Assembly: GCA_944328495.1 (NCBI GenBank)
Contig: CALVHR010000011.1
Location: 1-63,348, forward strand
Direction of reading: 5' to 3'
DNA from: an uncultured Clostridia bacterium
GTDB taxonomy: Bacteria; Bacillota; Clostridia; Christensenellales; Borkfalkiaceae
DNA length: 63,348 bases
Made by a program: the position numbers and the translations under genes. Below, one piece after another: positions 1 through 9,133 of the stretch. Under the pieces are notes generated by a model, which was not told the origin of the DNA, did not search any database, and saw only the letters and a list, made by a program, of their open reading frames with translations. Numbering within the stretch: position 1 is the stretch's first letter; the number at the start of each line of letters is the position of its first letter.

Positions 1-78
1 GCCAGGCCCAAAAAGGTTTTACATTTCCAAACACCACAAGATTTGTTTGAACAAAATCTTGTCAAGTGTTGCACTTAA
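1..78 (+). pseudogene. IS30-family transposase, C-terminal end (cut by window edge)
   Basis: Only the last 25 codons and a TAA stop are present, reading in frame from the first base. The peptide ends FQTPQDLFEQNLVKCCT, identical to the C-terminus of the transposase at the right edge of the window, which identifies it. The rest of the gene lies outside the window, so it cannot be told whether this copy is intact. Nucleotides 1-92 match the reverse complement of 63053-63144 with only two substitutions, at the stop codon and the next base (78-79). Confidence 0.85.
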
Positions 79-92
79 CTTGACAATTCATC
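1..92 (+). mobile_element. IS30-like element, left-edge copy (3' end)
   Basis: The 92 bases shared with the right-edge copy include the transposase C-terminus and a short non-coding tail ending near TTGACAATTCATC. That tail is the likely outer end of the element, because the two copies diverge right after it (tttgcc here, gtatt at the other side). The 3' end points into the window toward the pst operon. Confidence 0.75.
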
Positions 93-180
93 TTTGCCGC
101 GGGCGGTTTTTTTCTTTTTGAAAGAATATATAAAAAGTCGCGCGCGAGGACAAAACAAGGGGGAAAAAATTTGTTTTTTA

Positions 181-233
181 TTACAAAATTATGACAATCG
201 GCACAAAACTTTTATACAAGATGCAAGTATAAT
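181..233 (+). promoter_or_regulatory. Pst promoter with candidate Pho box
   Basis: Four ACAA blocks start at 183, 194, 203 and 216 (steps of 11, 9 and 13) and are followed by a consensus -10 hexamer TATAAT at 228-233. No good -35 hexamer is present, as expected for an activated promoter. The same spacing and the same block-to-hexamer distance recur in front of the Na/Pi cotransporter (4637-4689), with 35 of 54 aligned bases identical. PhoP boxes of Firmicutes are TTAACA-like direct repeats at about 11 bp, so binding by the linked response regulator is a reasonable inference. Confidence 0.7.
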
Positions 234-267
234 GAGGGCACAGATCAACAAGGAGATAGTAAGAAAA

Positions 268-1212
268 ATGAAGAAGATCCTCATGGCAATTCTGAGCCTG
301 GCATTGGCTCTGGGTATCGGATTCGCGGCAGTCGGCTGCGGAGCGAACGATGCGATCGTAGTGTGCGGACGCGAGGCGTCCAGCGGAACGCGCGAAGCGT
401 TCGACAAGATCGTCGCAAAAGACGGCAAAACATTGGAAAAGTACAGCGAAGAAGCAAATCCGGACGAAAATGCGAATGCGGGGTATGTTTCGGGTGCGCA
501 GTATTTCAGCGGCACGGGACTGGTGGCAAACAAAGTTGCGTCCACGGCGGGTGCGATCGGGTATATCTCGCTCAGCTCGGTAGACGATACCCTCAAAGCT
601 TTGACGGTGGAAGGGGTTGCGGCGTCGACGGCGACCGTTTTGGACGGGTCGTATAAAATTCAGAGGCCGTTCGTGATCACGACGAGGACGGCGGGGCTTG
701 CGGAAGGCTCCATTGCGGCGGACTTCTTGTCTTTCCTGCAAAGCGACGATGCGCAGGCGATCGTGGAGGACGAGGGCCTCGTATCCCTGACGGAAACGGA
801 CGATCGCAACGGAACGGCGCTCGGCACGTATGAACCCAAAGCAGAAGCTCCCGCGCAGGTAACGGACGGCTGCGTTGTGATCCGCGGGTCCACTTCGATG
901 GAAGACGTGATCACGGCATTGGTCGGCGAATATCGGAAAGTCAATCCCTGGATGAAAGAATCCGGATTCAGCATTGACCTGAACGGATCGAGCGAAGGCC
1001 GTTCGGCTGCGAAAGATGATACGGTGGGCAATGTGATCGGGCTTGCGAGCTCGGCGAGCAGCTCGGACAGCGAACGCTACTGCTTCTACATTGCATTGGA
1101 TGCGGTCGCGGTAGTCGTGAACAAGGATAACGAACTGGAAAACATCACGCTCGCACAGCTGTACGATATCTATACGGGCACGATCACGAAATGGTCTGAG
1201 CTTTCCAAGTAA
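268..1212 (+). CDS. pstS: Phosphate-binding lipoprotein, PstS type, domain-swapped order
   Basis: This is the extracellular phosphate receptor of the Pst ABC importer (314 aa). The start at 268 was chosen because MKKILMAIL opens a lipoprotein signal peptide with lipobox AVGC (Cys24) and AAGGAG lies upstream; the frame is open further upstream but without such a signal. The order of PBP halves is unusual. The segment normally in the second half (REASSGTREAF, then GYIS, RPFVITT, FLSFLQSDDAQ) comes first, and the canonical N-terminal half (GSTSMEDVITAL ... ALDAVAVVVN ... ITKWSEL) ends the protein. I recall this arrangement from other clostridial PstS-like proteins. The first gene of the pst operon, it ends 9 bp before the permease gene. 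Confidence 0.85.
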   Translation: MKKILMAILSLALALGIGFAAVGCGANDAIVVCGREASSGTREAFDKIVAKDGKTLEKYSEEANPDENANAGYVSGAQYFSGTGLVANKVASTAGAIGYISLSSVDDTLKALTVEGVAASTATVLDGSYKIQRPFVITTRTAGLAEGSIAADFLSFLQSDDAQAIVEDEGLVSLTETDDRNGTALGTYEPKAEAPAQVTDGCVVIRGSTSMEDVITALVGEYRKVNPWMKESGFSIDLNGSSEGRSAAKDDTVGNVIGLASSASSSDSERYCFYIALDAVAVVVNKDNELENITLAQLYDIYTGTITKWSELSK

Positions 1213-1221
1213 TCATCGGCT

Positions 1222-3018
1222 ATGACAAAAGAAAGAGTGAAAGAAGGCGCGAACAAAGCGCTGTTCGCGACGGCGGCGATCATTTGTATCGTCGCCGTTA
1301 TCGCGATATTTGTATTTATCATTATCAAGAGCATTCCCGCGCTGAGCAAGATCGGATTTTTTAATTTCGTGTTCGGCGACGTATGGCATCCGGACGGGGA
1401 CGACGTATATGCGGAGGCTTTGGCGGGGCAATACGGCATACTGACGATGATCGTGGGGTCGATATTTTCGACGGTCGGGGCACTCCTGATCGGAGGGATC
1501 CTCGGGTTTTTCACGGCTGTGTTTCTGGCAAGGTTCTGCGGACCGAAAGTCAAAAAAGTGTTCGGTTCGGTCATCAACCTTCTGGCAGGCATCCCGTCTG
1601 TCGTATACGGCTTTTTCGGCATGGTAGTGCTCATTCCGTTCTTTGCGAACTTTTCTTCGACGGGCGACGGAGCAGGGCTTTTGGTCACTTCCCTCGTGCT
1701 CGGCATCATGATTTTGCCGACGGTCGTGGCGCTTTCCAGAACGGGTATGGACGCCGTGCCGCAGGAATTGTATGAAGGCGCCCGCGCCCTCGGCGCGACG
1801 CACGAACAGGCGGTATTCCGCACCGTCGTGCCCGCCGCAAAATCGTCCATTGTCGCCTCGCTCATCCTCGGCGTCGGCCGCGCCATCGGCGAAACCATGG
1901 CGGTCATCATGATCGCGGGCAACAGCGCCGAATTCCCGACGGGGCTTTTCGGAAGTTTCCGCACCATGACCGCAAACATCGTGCTGGAAATGGGTTACGC
2001 CGGCGAAGTGCAGATGGGCGCGCTCCTTTCGACGGCGGTCATTCTGCTCATATTCGTTGCCGTCATCAACCTGCTGTTCGGACTGGTCGTCGCGGGCGGA
2101 AAAAAGGATAAGCACGGCAAAAAAAGAATGCCGGGCATCCCGCTTCCCAAATGGCTCAAACCCGCCGCGATCGGAAAAGCGATCAGCTGGGTCTGCGCCG
2201 TGCTCGTCGCGGTGTTTCTCGCCTTTATCATCGGCTACATCGTCATTCGCGGGGTCCCGCACATCACTCCCGATTTCCTGTTCCGCGAATACCATTACGG
2301 CGACGATCCCGCAATTTTATCCTGCATCGTGTCCACGCTGCTGCTGGTTGTTGTCAGCATCGTCATCGCCGTGCCGCTCGGCATCGCGACGGCGATCTTC
2401 CTCAACGAATACACCAAGCGCGGCAGTAAGTTTGTGCGCATCATCCGCAGCGCGATCGATATTCTGAGCGGCATCCCTTCCATCGTGTACGGGTTGTTCG
2501 GCATGCTCACGTTCGTCGTCTGGTTCGGGGGCGCGTCGTCCATCCTGGCGGGCGGGTTTACCATCAGCATCATGCTGCTGCCCGTCGTCATCCGATCCAC
2601 CGAAGAGAGCCTGAAATCGGTGCCCGACATGTTCCGCGAAGGGTCCTTTGCGCTGGGCGCGGGAAAGGTGCGCACGATTTTCAAGGTCGTGCTTCCCGCC
2701 GCGCTTCCCGGCATCATGTCCGCGGTCATCCTCGCGATCGGCAGGGTGGTCAGCGAAACGGCGCCCCTCATGTATACCATGGGCTCGGTCATCCAACCCA
2801 TGCCCGACGGCGTCATGGGCAGCGGCGCGACGCTCGCCGTTGCGCTCTACCGCCTCGCGGGCGAATACAAATATATGGACCAGGCGTATGCGACGGCAGT
2901 CGTTCTGCTCGTCATCGTTCTGGGGCTGAACCTTCTCGCCGGGCTGATCGGAAAACGTCTCGGCAAAAAGTTCCAAGGAGAGAAAAATGTTGTTCGCAAA
3001 AAGAAAGAAAACAAGTGA
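1222..3018 (+). CDS. pstCA: Fused phosphate ABC permease PstC-PstA
   Basis: One 598-aa polypeptide contains both membrane subunits of the Pst importer. The PstC half (about residues 1-290) carries the ABC-coupling EAA loop around [21 protein letters not shown] basic linker rich in Lys follows ([11 protein letters not shown]). The PstA half (about 310-590) has its own coupling loop around [21 protein letters not shown]. coli PstC and PstA are separate proteins of roughly 300 aa each, so the length equals their sum. There is no stop codon or start-like site with a ribosome binding site in the linker. The ribosome binding site at 1222 is weak. The gene overlaps pstB by 32 bp. Confidence 0.93.
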   Translation: MTKERVKEGANKALFATAAIICIVAVIAIFVFIIIKSIPALSKIGFFNFVFGDVWHPDGDDVYAEALAGQYGILTMIVGSIFSTVGALLIGGILGFFTAVFLARFCGPKVKKVFGSVINLLAGIPSVVYGFFGMVVLIPFFANFSSTGDGAGLLVTSLVLGIMILPTVVALSRTGMDAVPQELYEGARALGATHEQAVFRTVVPAAKSSIVASLILGVGRAIGETMAVIMIAGNSAEFPTGLFGSFRTMTANIVLEMGYAGEVQMGALLSTAVILLIFVAVINLLFGLVVAGGKKDKHGKKRMPGIPLPKWLKPAAIGKAISWVCAVLVAVFLAFIIGYIVIRGVPHITPDFLFREYHYGDDPAILSCIVSTLLLVVVSIVIAVPLGIATAIFLNEYTKRGSKFVRIIRSAIDILSGIPSIVYGLFGMLTFVVWFGGASSILAGGFTISIMLLPVVIRSTEESLKSVPDMFREGSFALGAGKVRTIFKVVLPAALPGIMSAVILAIGRVVSETAPLMYTMGSVIQPMPDGVMGSGATLAVALYRLAGEYKYMDQAYATAVVLLVIVLGLNLLAGLIGKRLGKKFQGEKNVVRKKKENK

Positions 3019-3853
3019 AGGGGCCGCATCGCAAGCGGCACGGACGGGTACGTCGGCGCCCGTCGGGGCAGAAACGGCGCAGGCAGAAGAGCAGACCTCT
3101 TACGAAGGCGACATCTGCGTCAAGGGCGCCGACCTTTATTACGGCGATTTCCAGGCCCTGAAAAACATCAGCATCGACATTCCCGAAAAAAATATCACGG
3201 CGTTCATCGGGCCTTCGGGATGCGGAAAATCCACCTTTTTGAAATGTTTCAACCGCATGAACGACCTCGTGCAGGGCTGTAAGATCACGGGCGAATTTCG
3301 CATCGGCGACGTGGACATCTACGGCAACATCGACGTCAACGAACTGCGCCGCAACGTGGGGATGGTCTTTCAAAAACCCAATCCCTTCCCGATGAGCGTG
3401 TACGACAACATCGCGTACGGCCCGCGCACCTTCGGCATCAAAAAGCGCGCGGCTCTCGACGAGATCGTGGAGCGCTCCCTGCGCCAGGCGGCGATGTGGG
3501 AAGAGCTCAAAGACAGGCTGACAAAATCCGCGCTCGGGCTTTCGGGCGGTCAGCAGCAGCGCCTCTGCATCGCGCGCGCGCTCGCCGTTTCCCCCAAAGT
3601 CCTGCTCATGGACGAGCCGACCAGCGCGCTCGACCCCATTTCCACGGGCAAGATCGAGGATCTGTGCCTGGAACTCAAACAGGACGTGACCGTCGTCATG
3701 GTCACGCACAATATGCAGCAGGCGGCGCGCATTTCGGATAAGACGGCGTTTTTCCTGTTGGGCGATCTCATCGAATACGGCGACACCGACGAGATCTTCG
3801 ATCGCCCGAAAAACAAAAAGACCGAAGAATACATCACGGGGAGGTTCGGTTGA
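2987..3853 (+). CDS. pstB: Phosphate ABC transporter ATP-binding protein PstB
   Basis: The ATPase of the phosphate importer (288 aa). Walker A is GPSGCGKST, the signature motif LSGGQQQR, and Walker [12 protein letters not shown] followed by the switch His in VTHNM. The subgroup sequence [18 protein letters not shown] is typical of PstB. An N-terminal stretch of about 40 residues rich in Ala, Thr and Glu precedes the ABC core and is longer than in E. coli PstB. The start at 2987 has AAGGAGAG upstream and lies inside the end of pstCA, suggesting translational coupling. Confidence 0.96.
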   Translation: MLFAKRKKTSEGAASQAARTGTSAPVGAETAQAEEQTSYEGDICVKGADLYYGDFQALKNISIDIPEKNITAFIGPSGCGKSTFLKCFNRMNDLVQGCKITGEFRIGDVDIYGNIDVNELRRNVGMVFQKPNPFPMSVYDNIAYGPRTFGIKKRAALDEIVERSLRQAAMWEELKDRLTKSALGLSGGQQQRLCIARALAVSPKVLLMDEPTSALDPISTGKIEDLCLELKQDVTVVMVTHNMQQAARISDKTAFFLLGDLIEYGDTDEIFDRPKNKKTEEYITGRFG

Positions 3854-3854
3854 T

Positions 3855-4517
3855 ATGGTACGCAAAGCATTCGACGAACAGCTTGCCCTTTTGAAGGCGC
3901 TGCTCGTAAAGATGGGAGAATACAACTGCGAGGCGATCGCGGACGCGGTCACGGCGCTGGAAACGCAGGACGCAGAGCTGGCGCGCAAAACCAAGGCCGT
4001 GGAGAGCCTCGTCGACGAAAAGGAACAGCAGATCGAACGGCTGTGCCTGAAACTCATTCTCAAACAGCAGCCTGTGGCGAGCGATCTCTTGTTTGTCACG
4101 AGCGCAATGAAGATGATCACGGACATGGAACGCATCGCCGACCAGGCGGTCGATATCTCCGATTTGGTCATCAAGATGAGCCGCCTGCCGTATGCCGATT
4201 CGCTGGAAGAGATCACGGACATGGCAGAGCGCGTGCAGGACATGGTGCGCAAAGCGGCGGAAGCGTTCGTGGAAACGAGCGGCGAAAAAGCGAAAGAGGT
4301 TTGCCGCGCCGACGATGCGGTGGACGATCTGTTCGAAGTGGTCAAAGGCAAGCTGACGGGCATCGTGCACAAGGACATCGAGGAGGACAACAACGGCGAA
4401 CAGGCGCTCGATCTCCTCATGGTCGCAAAATACCTCGAAAAGATCGGCGATCACGCCACCAACATAGCCGAATGGGTGCTGTTCATGATCACGGGCGAAC
4501 ACAAAAAGCTCAACTGA
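3855..4517 (+). CDS. phoU: Phosphate signalling protein PhoU
   Basis: A 220-aa all-helical protein with two PhoU repeats (ALLVKMGEYNCEAIADAV and later KYLEKIGDHATNIAEWVLF). The ERIADQAVDIS and EKIGDHATNIAE motifs are the metal-binding E/DxxxD-type motifs of the family. PhoU links the Pst transporter to the PhoR kinase and damps the Pho response when phosphate is plentiful. It begins one base after the pstB stop codon and is the last gene of the operon, followed by a strong terminator. Confidence 0.95.
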   Translation: MVRKAFDEQLALLKALLVKMGEYNCEAIADAVTALETQDAELARKTKAVESLVDEKEQQIERLCLKLILKQQPVASDLLFVTSAMKMITDMERIADQAVDISDLVIKMSRLPYADSLEEITDMAERVQDMVRKAAEAFVETSGEKAKEVCRADDAVDDLFEVVKGKLTGIVHKDIEEDNNGEQALDLLMVAKYLEKIGDHATNIAEWVLFMITGEHKKLN

Positions 4518-4553
4518 CGGCACGCTTTGGCCAAGTCCGTAAAAACGGATCGC

Positions 4554-4600
4554 AAAGAAACGCCGCCCCCGCGCAGTTTGCGCGGGGGCGGCGTTTCTTT
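4554..4600. terminator. Rho-independent terminator of the pst operon
   Basis: A perfect inverted repeat of about 21 bp per arm (core CGCCGCCCCCGCGC / GCGCGGGGGCGGCG with a 5-base loop) is flanked by A-rich and T-rich arms (aaagaaa / tttcttt). It can terminate transcription in either direction. Confidence 0.85.
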
Positions 4601-4636
4601 GATCATGCAAAAAAATTGGTCCGGATAAGCAATTTA

Positions 4637-4698
4637 TTACAAATTTATTACAAATTTTACAAGTGTATTATACAAGTATTCCTTACAATGGATATAAT
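4637..4698 (+). promoter_or_regulatory. Na/Pi cotransporter promoter with candidate Pho box
   Basis: ACAA blocks at 4639, 4650, 4659 and 4672 have the same 11-9-13 spacing as the pst promoter, and TACAAT at 4684-4689 sits exactly where TATAAT sits in pst. The first two blocks are a perfect tandem 11-mer (TTATTACAAAT). A second -10-like hexamer, TATAAT, lies at 4693-4698. The gene starts at 4761. Confidence 0.7.
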
Positions 4699-4760
4699 GC
4701 GTATAGAATTTTGTGCGCGGGGCATTGTTACAATAAGAAAAAGTTGTCAAGGAGAGTTGT

Positions 4761-6449
4761 ATGGAACTGGGGATCTTTGCGCTGCTTACGGAAAGCGCGC
4801 AGATGAACGGGCTGGACTACTTTCTGGCGGTCATTTCGCTGCTTGCCGGCCTGGGCGCCTTTTTGCTCGGGTTTAAGATATTGTCCGACAATATCGAAAA
4901 GCTGGCGACGAACAAGCTCCGCCGCTGGTTCGATAAGACCAGCAAAAGCCGCTTTGCGGGCGTCGGCATCGGCGCGGGCGTAACGGCGATCATTCAGAGC
5001 TCGTCGGCGACCACCGTCATGGTCGTGGGCTTCGTCAACGTGGGGCTGATGTCGCTGTTCCAGGCGACGGCGGTCATCATGGGCGCCAACATCGGCACCA
5101 CCGTCACCGCCTATTTTTCGGTCATCGCCGATATTCCCTTTATCGAGATCATCACCGTCTTCACCTGCGTGGGCATTTTTATGGACATGCTCTGCAAAAA
5201 GGACAAGTCCAAAACGATCGGCATGATGCTGGCGGGGTTGGGGCTTGTGTTCCTCGGCTTGCAGTTCATGGGCATGGCGATGGACGATTTCGCGCAGCAA
5301 GAGGTCGTCAAAGATTTCCTGCTCGGCGTCGACAACCGCCTCGTGCTTTTGCTGGCGGGCATCATCATCACGGGCATCGTGCAGTCCTCTTCGGCGGTCA
5401 CCACGCTCATCGTGCAGATGGTCGGGGCGGGCTTGGTCATCGGCAACCCCGCCAACAGCGGCGTGCTGTTCCTCGTTCTGGGCACCAACATCGGCACCTG
5501 CGTCACGGCGCTGCTCTCGTCCATCGGGGCGAACACCAACGCCAAGCGCGCGGCGCTCATCCACCTCATGTTCAACGTGTTCGGCACCGTCATTTTCTCG
5601 GTTTTCCTGCTCTGCTGGCCGGGATTCATGAACGCAACGCTCGGCAAATGGTTCGCAAACGATCCGGGGTTGCAGATCGCGCTGTTCCACACCTTCTTCA
5701 ACTGCGTCTGCACCTGCCTGTTCCTGCCTTTCGTCAACGTGTTCGTGACCGTCGCCACCAAGCTCATCCGCGAGCGCAAGGGCGCGCAGCAGGCGGAAGA
5801 AGGCGGGCTGCTGCTGGACGACCGCCTCATCAAATCGCCGTCGGTCGCGCTCAACCAGGCGAACAAGGCGGCGTCGCGCATGGCGGAACTCGCCATGCAG
5901 TCGCTGCACACCGCGTTCGAAGGCTTCGTCGCGGGCAACGAAAGCGCCAAGGAAGAGGTCGAAAAGATCAACCAGCGCGTCGCGGAAATGGAGCGCGCGA
6001 TCGTCGCGTACCTGATCAAGATCTCCGCGCAGGACGTTTCCCTTTCGGACGAAAAGCTGATCTCCGCCGTGCATCACGCCACGAGCGACATCATCCGTAT
6101 CAGCGAACTGGCGGACAACATCACAAAATACACGCGCAATTGCAAGCGCGACGGCATCGAATTTTCGGCGGGCGTGATCAAATCGTTGCAGGAGATGTAC
6201 GATAAGATCGCCGCGCTGTACCAAAAAACCATCGACGTGTTTGACAAAAAGGACATCACCGCCATCCGTGCGGTGGATGCGATGGAAGATCAGGTGGACG
6301 CCGCGCGCAAGGAAATGGTCAAGGATCACATCCGCAGGCTGAACGAAGGCAAATGCAAGCCCGCTTCCAGCGGCGTGTTCATCAACCTGGTCGGAAATCT
6401 CGAGCGTGCCGCCGACCATCTGACGTATGTCGCGCACGCCTTTGACTGA
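4761..6449 (+). CDS. Na+/phosphate cotransporter family protein with PhoU-like tail
   Basis: A 562-aa NptA/YjbB-type secondary transporter. Two inverted Na_Pi_cotrans repeats carry the substrate-binding QSSSA motifs (Q79 and Q208), each followed by a GANIGTT or GTNIGTC segment. From about residue 350 the protein is soluble and helical and resembles PhoU (ELADNITKYTR, NLERAADHLTYVA), which is usual for bacterial members. It is predicted to move phosphate across the membrane with sodium. Single-gene unit with AAGGAGAG before the start. It shares its promoter design with the pst operon, so it is probably part of the same regulon. Confidence 0.92.
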   Translation: MELGIFALLTESAQMNGLDYFLAVISLLAGLGAFLLGFKILSDNIEKLATNKLRRWFDKTSKSRFAGVGIGAGVTAIIQSSSATTVMVVGFVNVGLMSLFQATAVIMGANIGTTVTAYFSVIADIPFIEIITVFTCVGIFMDMLCKKDKSKTIGMMLAGLGLVFLGLQFMGMAMDDFAQQEVVKDFLLGVDNRLVLLLAGIIITGIVQSSSAVTTLIVQMVGAGLVIGNPANSGVLFLVLGTNIGTCVTALLSSIGANTNAKRAALIHLMFNVFGTVIFSVFLLCWPGFMNATLGKWFANDPGLQIALFHTFFNCVCTCLFLPFVNVFVTVATKLIRERKGAQQAEEGGLLLDDRLIKSPSVALNQANKAASRMAELAMQSLHTAFEGFVAGNESAKEEVEKINQRVAEMERAIVAYLIKISAQDVSLSDEKLISAVHHATSDIIRISELADNITKYTRNCKRDGIEFSAGVIKSLQEMYDKIAALYQKTIDVFDKKDITAIRAVDAMEDQVDAARKEMVKDHIRRLNEGKCKPASSGVFINLVGNLERAADHLTYVAHAFD

Positions 6450-6465
6450 TTTTCGGGGCGAAGCC

Positions 6466-6494
6466 TTTACAAACGCGGGGGAATATGGTATACT
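6466..6494 (+). promoter_or_regulatory. Promoter of the two-component operon
   Basis: TTTACA (6466-6471), a 17-bp spacer and TATACT (6489-6494). A sigma-A-type promoter close to both consensus hexamers, about 50 bp before the response regulator start. Confidence 0.6.
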
Positions 6495-6541
6495 GAAAGA
6501 AAAAGACGCCGCCACGGGCTGTGCGGCGGGGAGAAATTCTT

Positions 6542-7198
6542 TTGAATAAATGCGTATATCTTCTGGAAGACGATAAGAACATCGCGGAAGTTGTAAAGTT
6601 TGCGCTGGAAATGTCGAACATCGACGTCGAGTGTTACGGCACGGTCGCCGAATTTACGGCGGCGGTGGATAAAAAGCAGCCGGCGGCGGTGCTTTTGGAC
6701 ATCATGCTGCCGGACGGGAACGGGCTGGACGTGCTTGCGAAGCTCAAACAGAAATATCCGGAGATCGGCGTGATCATGCTGTCGGCGCTGGGGCAGGAAA
6801 CGGACAAGGTAAAGGGCCTGAATCTGGGCGCGGACGATTACATAGCCAAGCCGTTCGGGGTGTTGGAGCTGGCGGCGCGGGTGAAGGCGCTGCTTCGCCG
6901 TGCGGGCGGCAACGCGGCGCTTGTCCGCGGGAATTTATCGCTGGACGAAGAAACGATGACGGCGACGCTGCGCGGGATCAAGCTCGAACTCAACAACAAG
7001 GAATTCAATCTGCTCAAATATCTCATGCAGAAAGAGGGCAAAGCGCTCACGCGCGAGAACATTCTCAACGCGGTATGGGGATACGACGAGGGCGAAACGC
7101 GCACCGTCGACAACCATGTGGCGCGCCTGCGCAAGCTGGGCATCGATTACATCGAAACGGTTTTCGGCGTCGGCTATAAATTCGTATATAAAGAATGA
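6542..7198 (+). CDS. phoP: OmpR-family response regulator, PhoP/PhoB type
   Basis: A 218-aa regulator: receiver domain with acidic pocket EDD near the N-terminus, phosphoacceptor Asp53 in LLDIMLPDGNG and Lys in IAKPF, then a winged-helix domain (KEFNLLKYLMQKEGKALTRENIL, TVDNHVARLRK). The TTG start at 6542 is preferred over an upstream in-frame GTG because GGGGAG lies 8 bases before it and it places the first beta strand (CVYLLEDD) as in the family. Its position beside pst, phoU and Na/Pi genes, with a PhoR-like kinase downstream, suggests it binds the two Pho boxes upstream. OmpR family certain; PhoP role inferred. Confidence 0.85.
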   Translation: MNKCVYLLEDDKNIAEVVKFALEMSNIDVECYGTVAEFTAAVDKKQPAAVLLDIMLPDGNGLDVLAKLKQKYPEIGVIMLSALGQETDKVKGLNLGADDYIAKPFGVLELAARVKALLRRAGGNAALVRGNLSLDEETMTATLRGIKLELNNKEFNLLKYLMQKEGKALTRENILNAVWGYDEGETRTVDNHVARLRKLGIDYIETVFGVGYKFVYKE

Positions 7199-7207
7199 CA
7201 GGGAAGG

Positions 7208-7236
7208 GCCGTTTCGCAAGGAACGGTCCTTTGATT
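7208..7236 (+). other. Hairpin between response regulator and kinase genes
   Basis: GGACCGTT-type arms (AAGGGCCGTT and AACGGTCCTT) enclose an 8-base loop just after the regulator stop codon. Only TTTGATTTT follows, so it is a poor terminator and may be a partial attenuator or mRNA-processing hairpin. Confidence 0.35.
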
Positions 7237-7297
7237 TTGAGTACAAATTCGGGCTTTGCCGCGGCAAAAAGGCTTCGGCGGGGCGAAAAGGCAATCT

Positions 7298-8965
7298 ATG
7301 AGAAAAAAGATCGTATTGGTATCGTTGCTCGTGTCGGTGATCGCGATCGTGTTGCTGGCGGTATTATTTTCGGGCATCTATTACAGCGGCATGGTTGCAA
7401 AAACGCAAGAGCAGCTCAAAGGATACATGAGCGTATTTGAAAGCGAGCGGGCGGAAACGGACATCTCCGATCCGTCCTTTGCGCAAGTGTTTTCGCAAAA
7501 GCTGAGCGGCGCGCGGGTGACGTTGCTTGCAACGGACGGCAGTGTTTTGTCGGACAGTGCGCAGGATGCGGAGACGGCGGAAAATCACGCCGATCGCGAA
7601 GAAGTGATTGCGGCGCTCGAAACGGGCGAAGGGTTTGCAATGCGGCGCAGTGCGACGGTCGGCGAACAGCTCGTCTATTACTGCAAGGCGTTCACGGACG
7701 GTGAAAGCGGATATCTTTTGCGGCTGGCGGTGTCTTCCCCGTCGCTGTTCGGGGTGTTTGCCGATTCTCTGCCGACGTTTTTGTGGCTGCTCATAGCCGA
7801 GCTGGTCATCTGTATGCTGGTCGCGTGGCTGTCCACTTCTTTCGTGCTCCGACCCGTGGAACAGCTCACGCACGAAGCGGCGACGGGCGGAGGCAGGGAA
7901 GTGCGGACCCGTTATCCCGAATTGCAGCCCATCGCAAAGATGATGAACGACATGAACGCGGACATCAACGACAAAGTCGAAAAGATGCGCGAGGACAGCC
8001 GCCTGGGAAAGCTGATCCTGGACAGCATGGAACACGGGATCGTGATCTTTCGGGATCCTTCCGACATCATTTTGATCAACAAGACGGCGGCGCGCCTTCT
8101 GGATTATGAGCACAATGAACCCATTCCCTGTTTTACGGAAGATCGGGAGATCGCCGACATCCTCGCGGCGGGCGAATCGTCGTCGCTGTATCGGAAAATC
8201 GACGGCAGGGATTACAATTTCCGATTTACCTTCAATGAAAAGTCGCGCGTTCTGCTCATCACGGACGTGACCGAATCGATGGCGGCGGCGCGCTCCAAAA
8301 ACGATTTTATCGCCAACGTCACGCACGAAATGAATACGCCGCTCACGAGCATCCGCGGCTTTGCGGAGCTGATCGCGGCGGACGCCGTGCCGCCCGAACG
8401 CATCGGGCACGCGGCGCGGACCATCATCCGACAGAGCGACAGATTGTCCAAACTGATCCGCCGCATCATCGATTTTTCGGCGATCGATTCGGACGAATTG
8501 CCCGAATACGAAGTCGATCTCTCTGGTCTCATGCACGAGATCGTGCCGACATTCGAGCCGCGCCTTTCGCAGAAAAATATCACGCTCACACAGGATATAG
8601 CGGACGGTGTAAAGGTGAATTCCCGCCGCGAGAGGCTGGTCGAGATCGCAAACAATCTCATTTCCAACGGCATTCGATACAATAAAGAGGGCGGAACGCT
8701 TTCGGTGCGCCTGACGGGCGGCGAAGCGCCCGTGCTGACGGTCAGCGATACGGGCATCGGGCTGTCCGAAGAGGACAAAACGCGCATTTTCGACCGTTTT
8801 TATACCGTCGATAAGTCGCATAACGGAGAGGGCGGCGGTTTTGGGTTGGGGCTTGCGATCGTGAAAAAACTGTGCCGCCGCGCGGGCTGGAAACTCTCGG
8901 TGGAAAGCAAGCTCGGCGAGGGGACTTCTTTTATTATCGAATTTTCCGCGAATAAAGAGGATTGA
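7298..8965 (+). CDS. phoR: Membrane sensor histidine kinase, PhoR type
   Basis: A 555-aa kinase. The start at 7298 gives MRKKIVLVSLL leading straight into the first membrane helix; the frame is open further upstream without a credible start. An extracytoplasmic segment (about 40-155) is followed by a second helix (LPTFLWLLIAELVICMLVAW), a HAMP-like linker, a short PAS-like region (DSMEHGIVIFRDPSDIILINK), the HisKA box with phospho-acceptor His343 (ANVTHEMNTPLTSIRG), and HATPase N, G1 and G2 boxes (NNLISNGIRYN, DTGIGL, GFGLGLAIV). Likely partner of the regulator just upstream. The domain order matches PhoR/WalK-like kinases; the phosphate role is inferred from context. Confidence 0.87.
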   Translation: MRKKIVLVSLLVSVIAIVLLAVLFSGIYYSGMVAKTQEQLKGYMSVFESERAETDISDPSFAQVFSQKLSGARVTLLATDGSVLSDSAQDAETAENHADREEVIAALETGEGFAMRRSATVGEQLVYYCKAFTDGESGYLLRLAVSSPSLFGVFADSLPTFLWLLIAELVICMLVAWLSTSFVLRPVEQLTHEAATGGGREVRTRYPELQPIAKMMNDMNADINDKVEKMREDSRLGKLILDSMEHGIVIFRDPSDIILINKTAARLLDYEHNEPIPCFTEDREIADILAAGESSSLYRKIDGRDYNFRFTFNEKSRVLLITDVTESMAAARSKNDFIANVTHEMNTPLTSIRGFAELIAADAVPPERIGHAARTIIRQSDRLSKLIRRIIDFSAIDSDELPEYEVDLSGLMHEIVPTFEPRLSQKNITLTQDIADGVKVNSRRERLVEIANNLISNGIRYNKEGGTLSVRLTGGEAPVLTVSDTGIGLSEEDKTRIFDRFYTVDKSHNGEGGGFGLGLAIVKKLCRRAGWKLSVESKLGEGTSFIIEFSANKED

Positions 8966-8981
8966 CGACATCGTAAAAACG

Positions 8982-9026
8982 AAAACGCACCTTGCAAAGC
9001 ATTGGCTTTGCAAGGTGCGTTTTTTT
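8982..9026 (+). terminator. Rho-independent terminator after the kinase gene
   Basis: CGCACCTTGCAAAGC pairs perfectly with GCTTTGCAAGGTGCG around the loop ATTG, followed by seven T. Confidence 0.92.
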
Positions 9027-9104
9027 GCATTGCGCAAAAGGTGTCTTTGAAAAATCAAAAAAATAACAAAAAGGTATAAATTTAAAATAATAAATAAACA
9101 AATA

Positions 9105-9133
9105 TTGGCAATTAAGAAAAACCGTGATAAAAT
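9105..9133 (+). promoter_or_regulatory. Promoter of the adhesin gene
   Basis: TTGGCA (9105-9110), 17-bp spacer, TAAAAT (9128-9133), within a very AT-rich upstream stretch (9040-9120) that could act as an UP element. Confidence 0.6.

Noticed and set aside
268-1212. PstS truncated at its N-terminus by the IS element
   Set aside because: A complete lipoprotein signal, ribosome binding site and promoter precede the gene; the odd start is due to domain order.
4728-6515. Open frame on the minus strand over the Na/Pi gene (595 codons)
   Set aside because: Charged low-complexity shadow; it also runs through the Pho-box promoter region.
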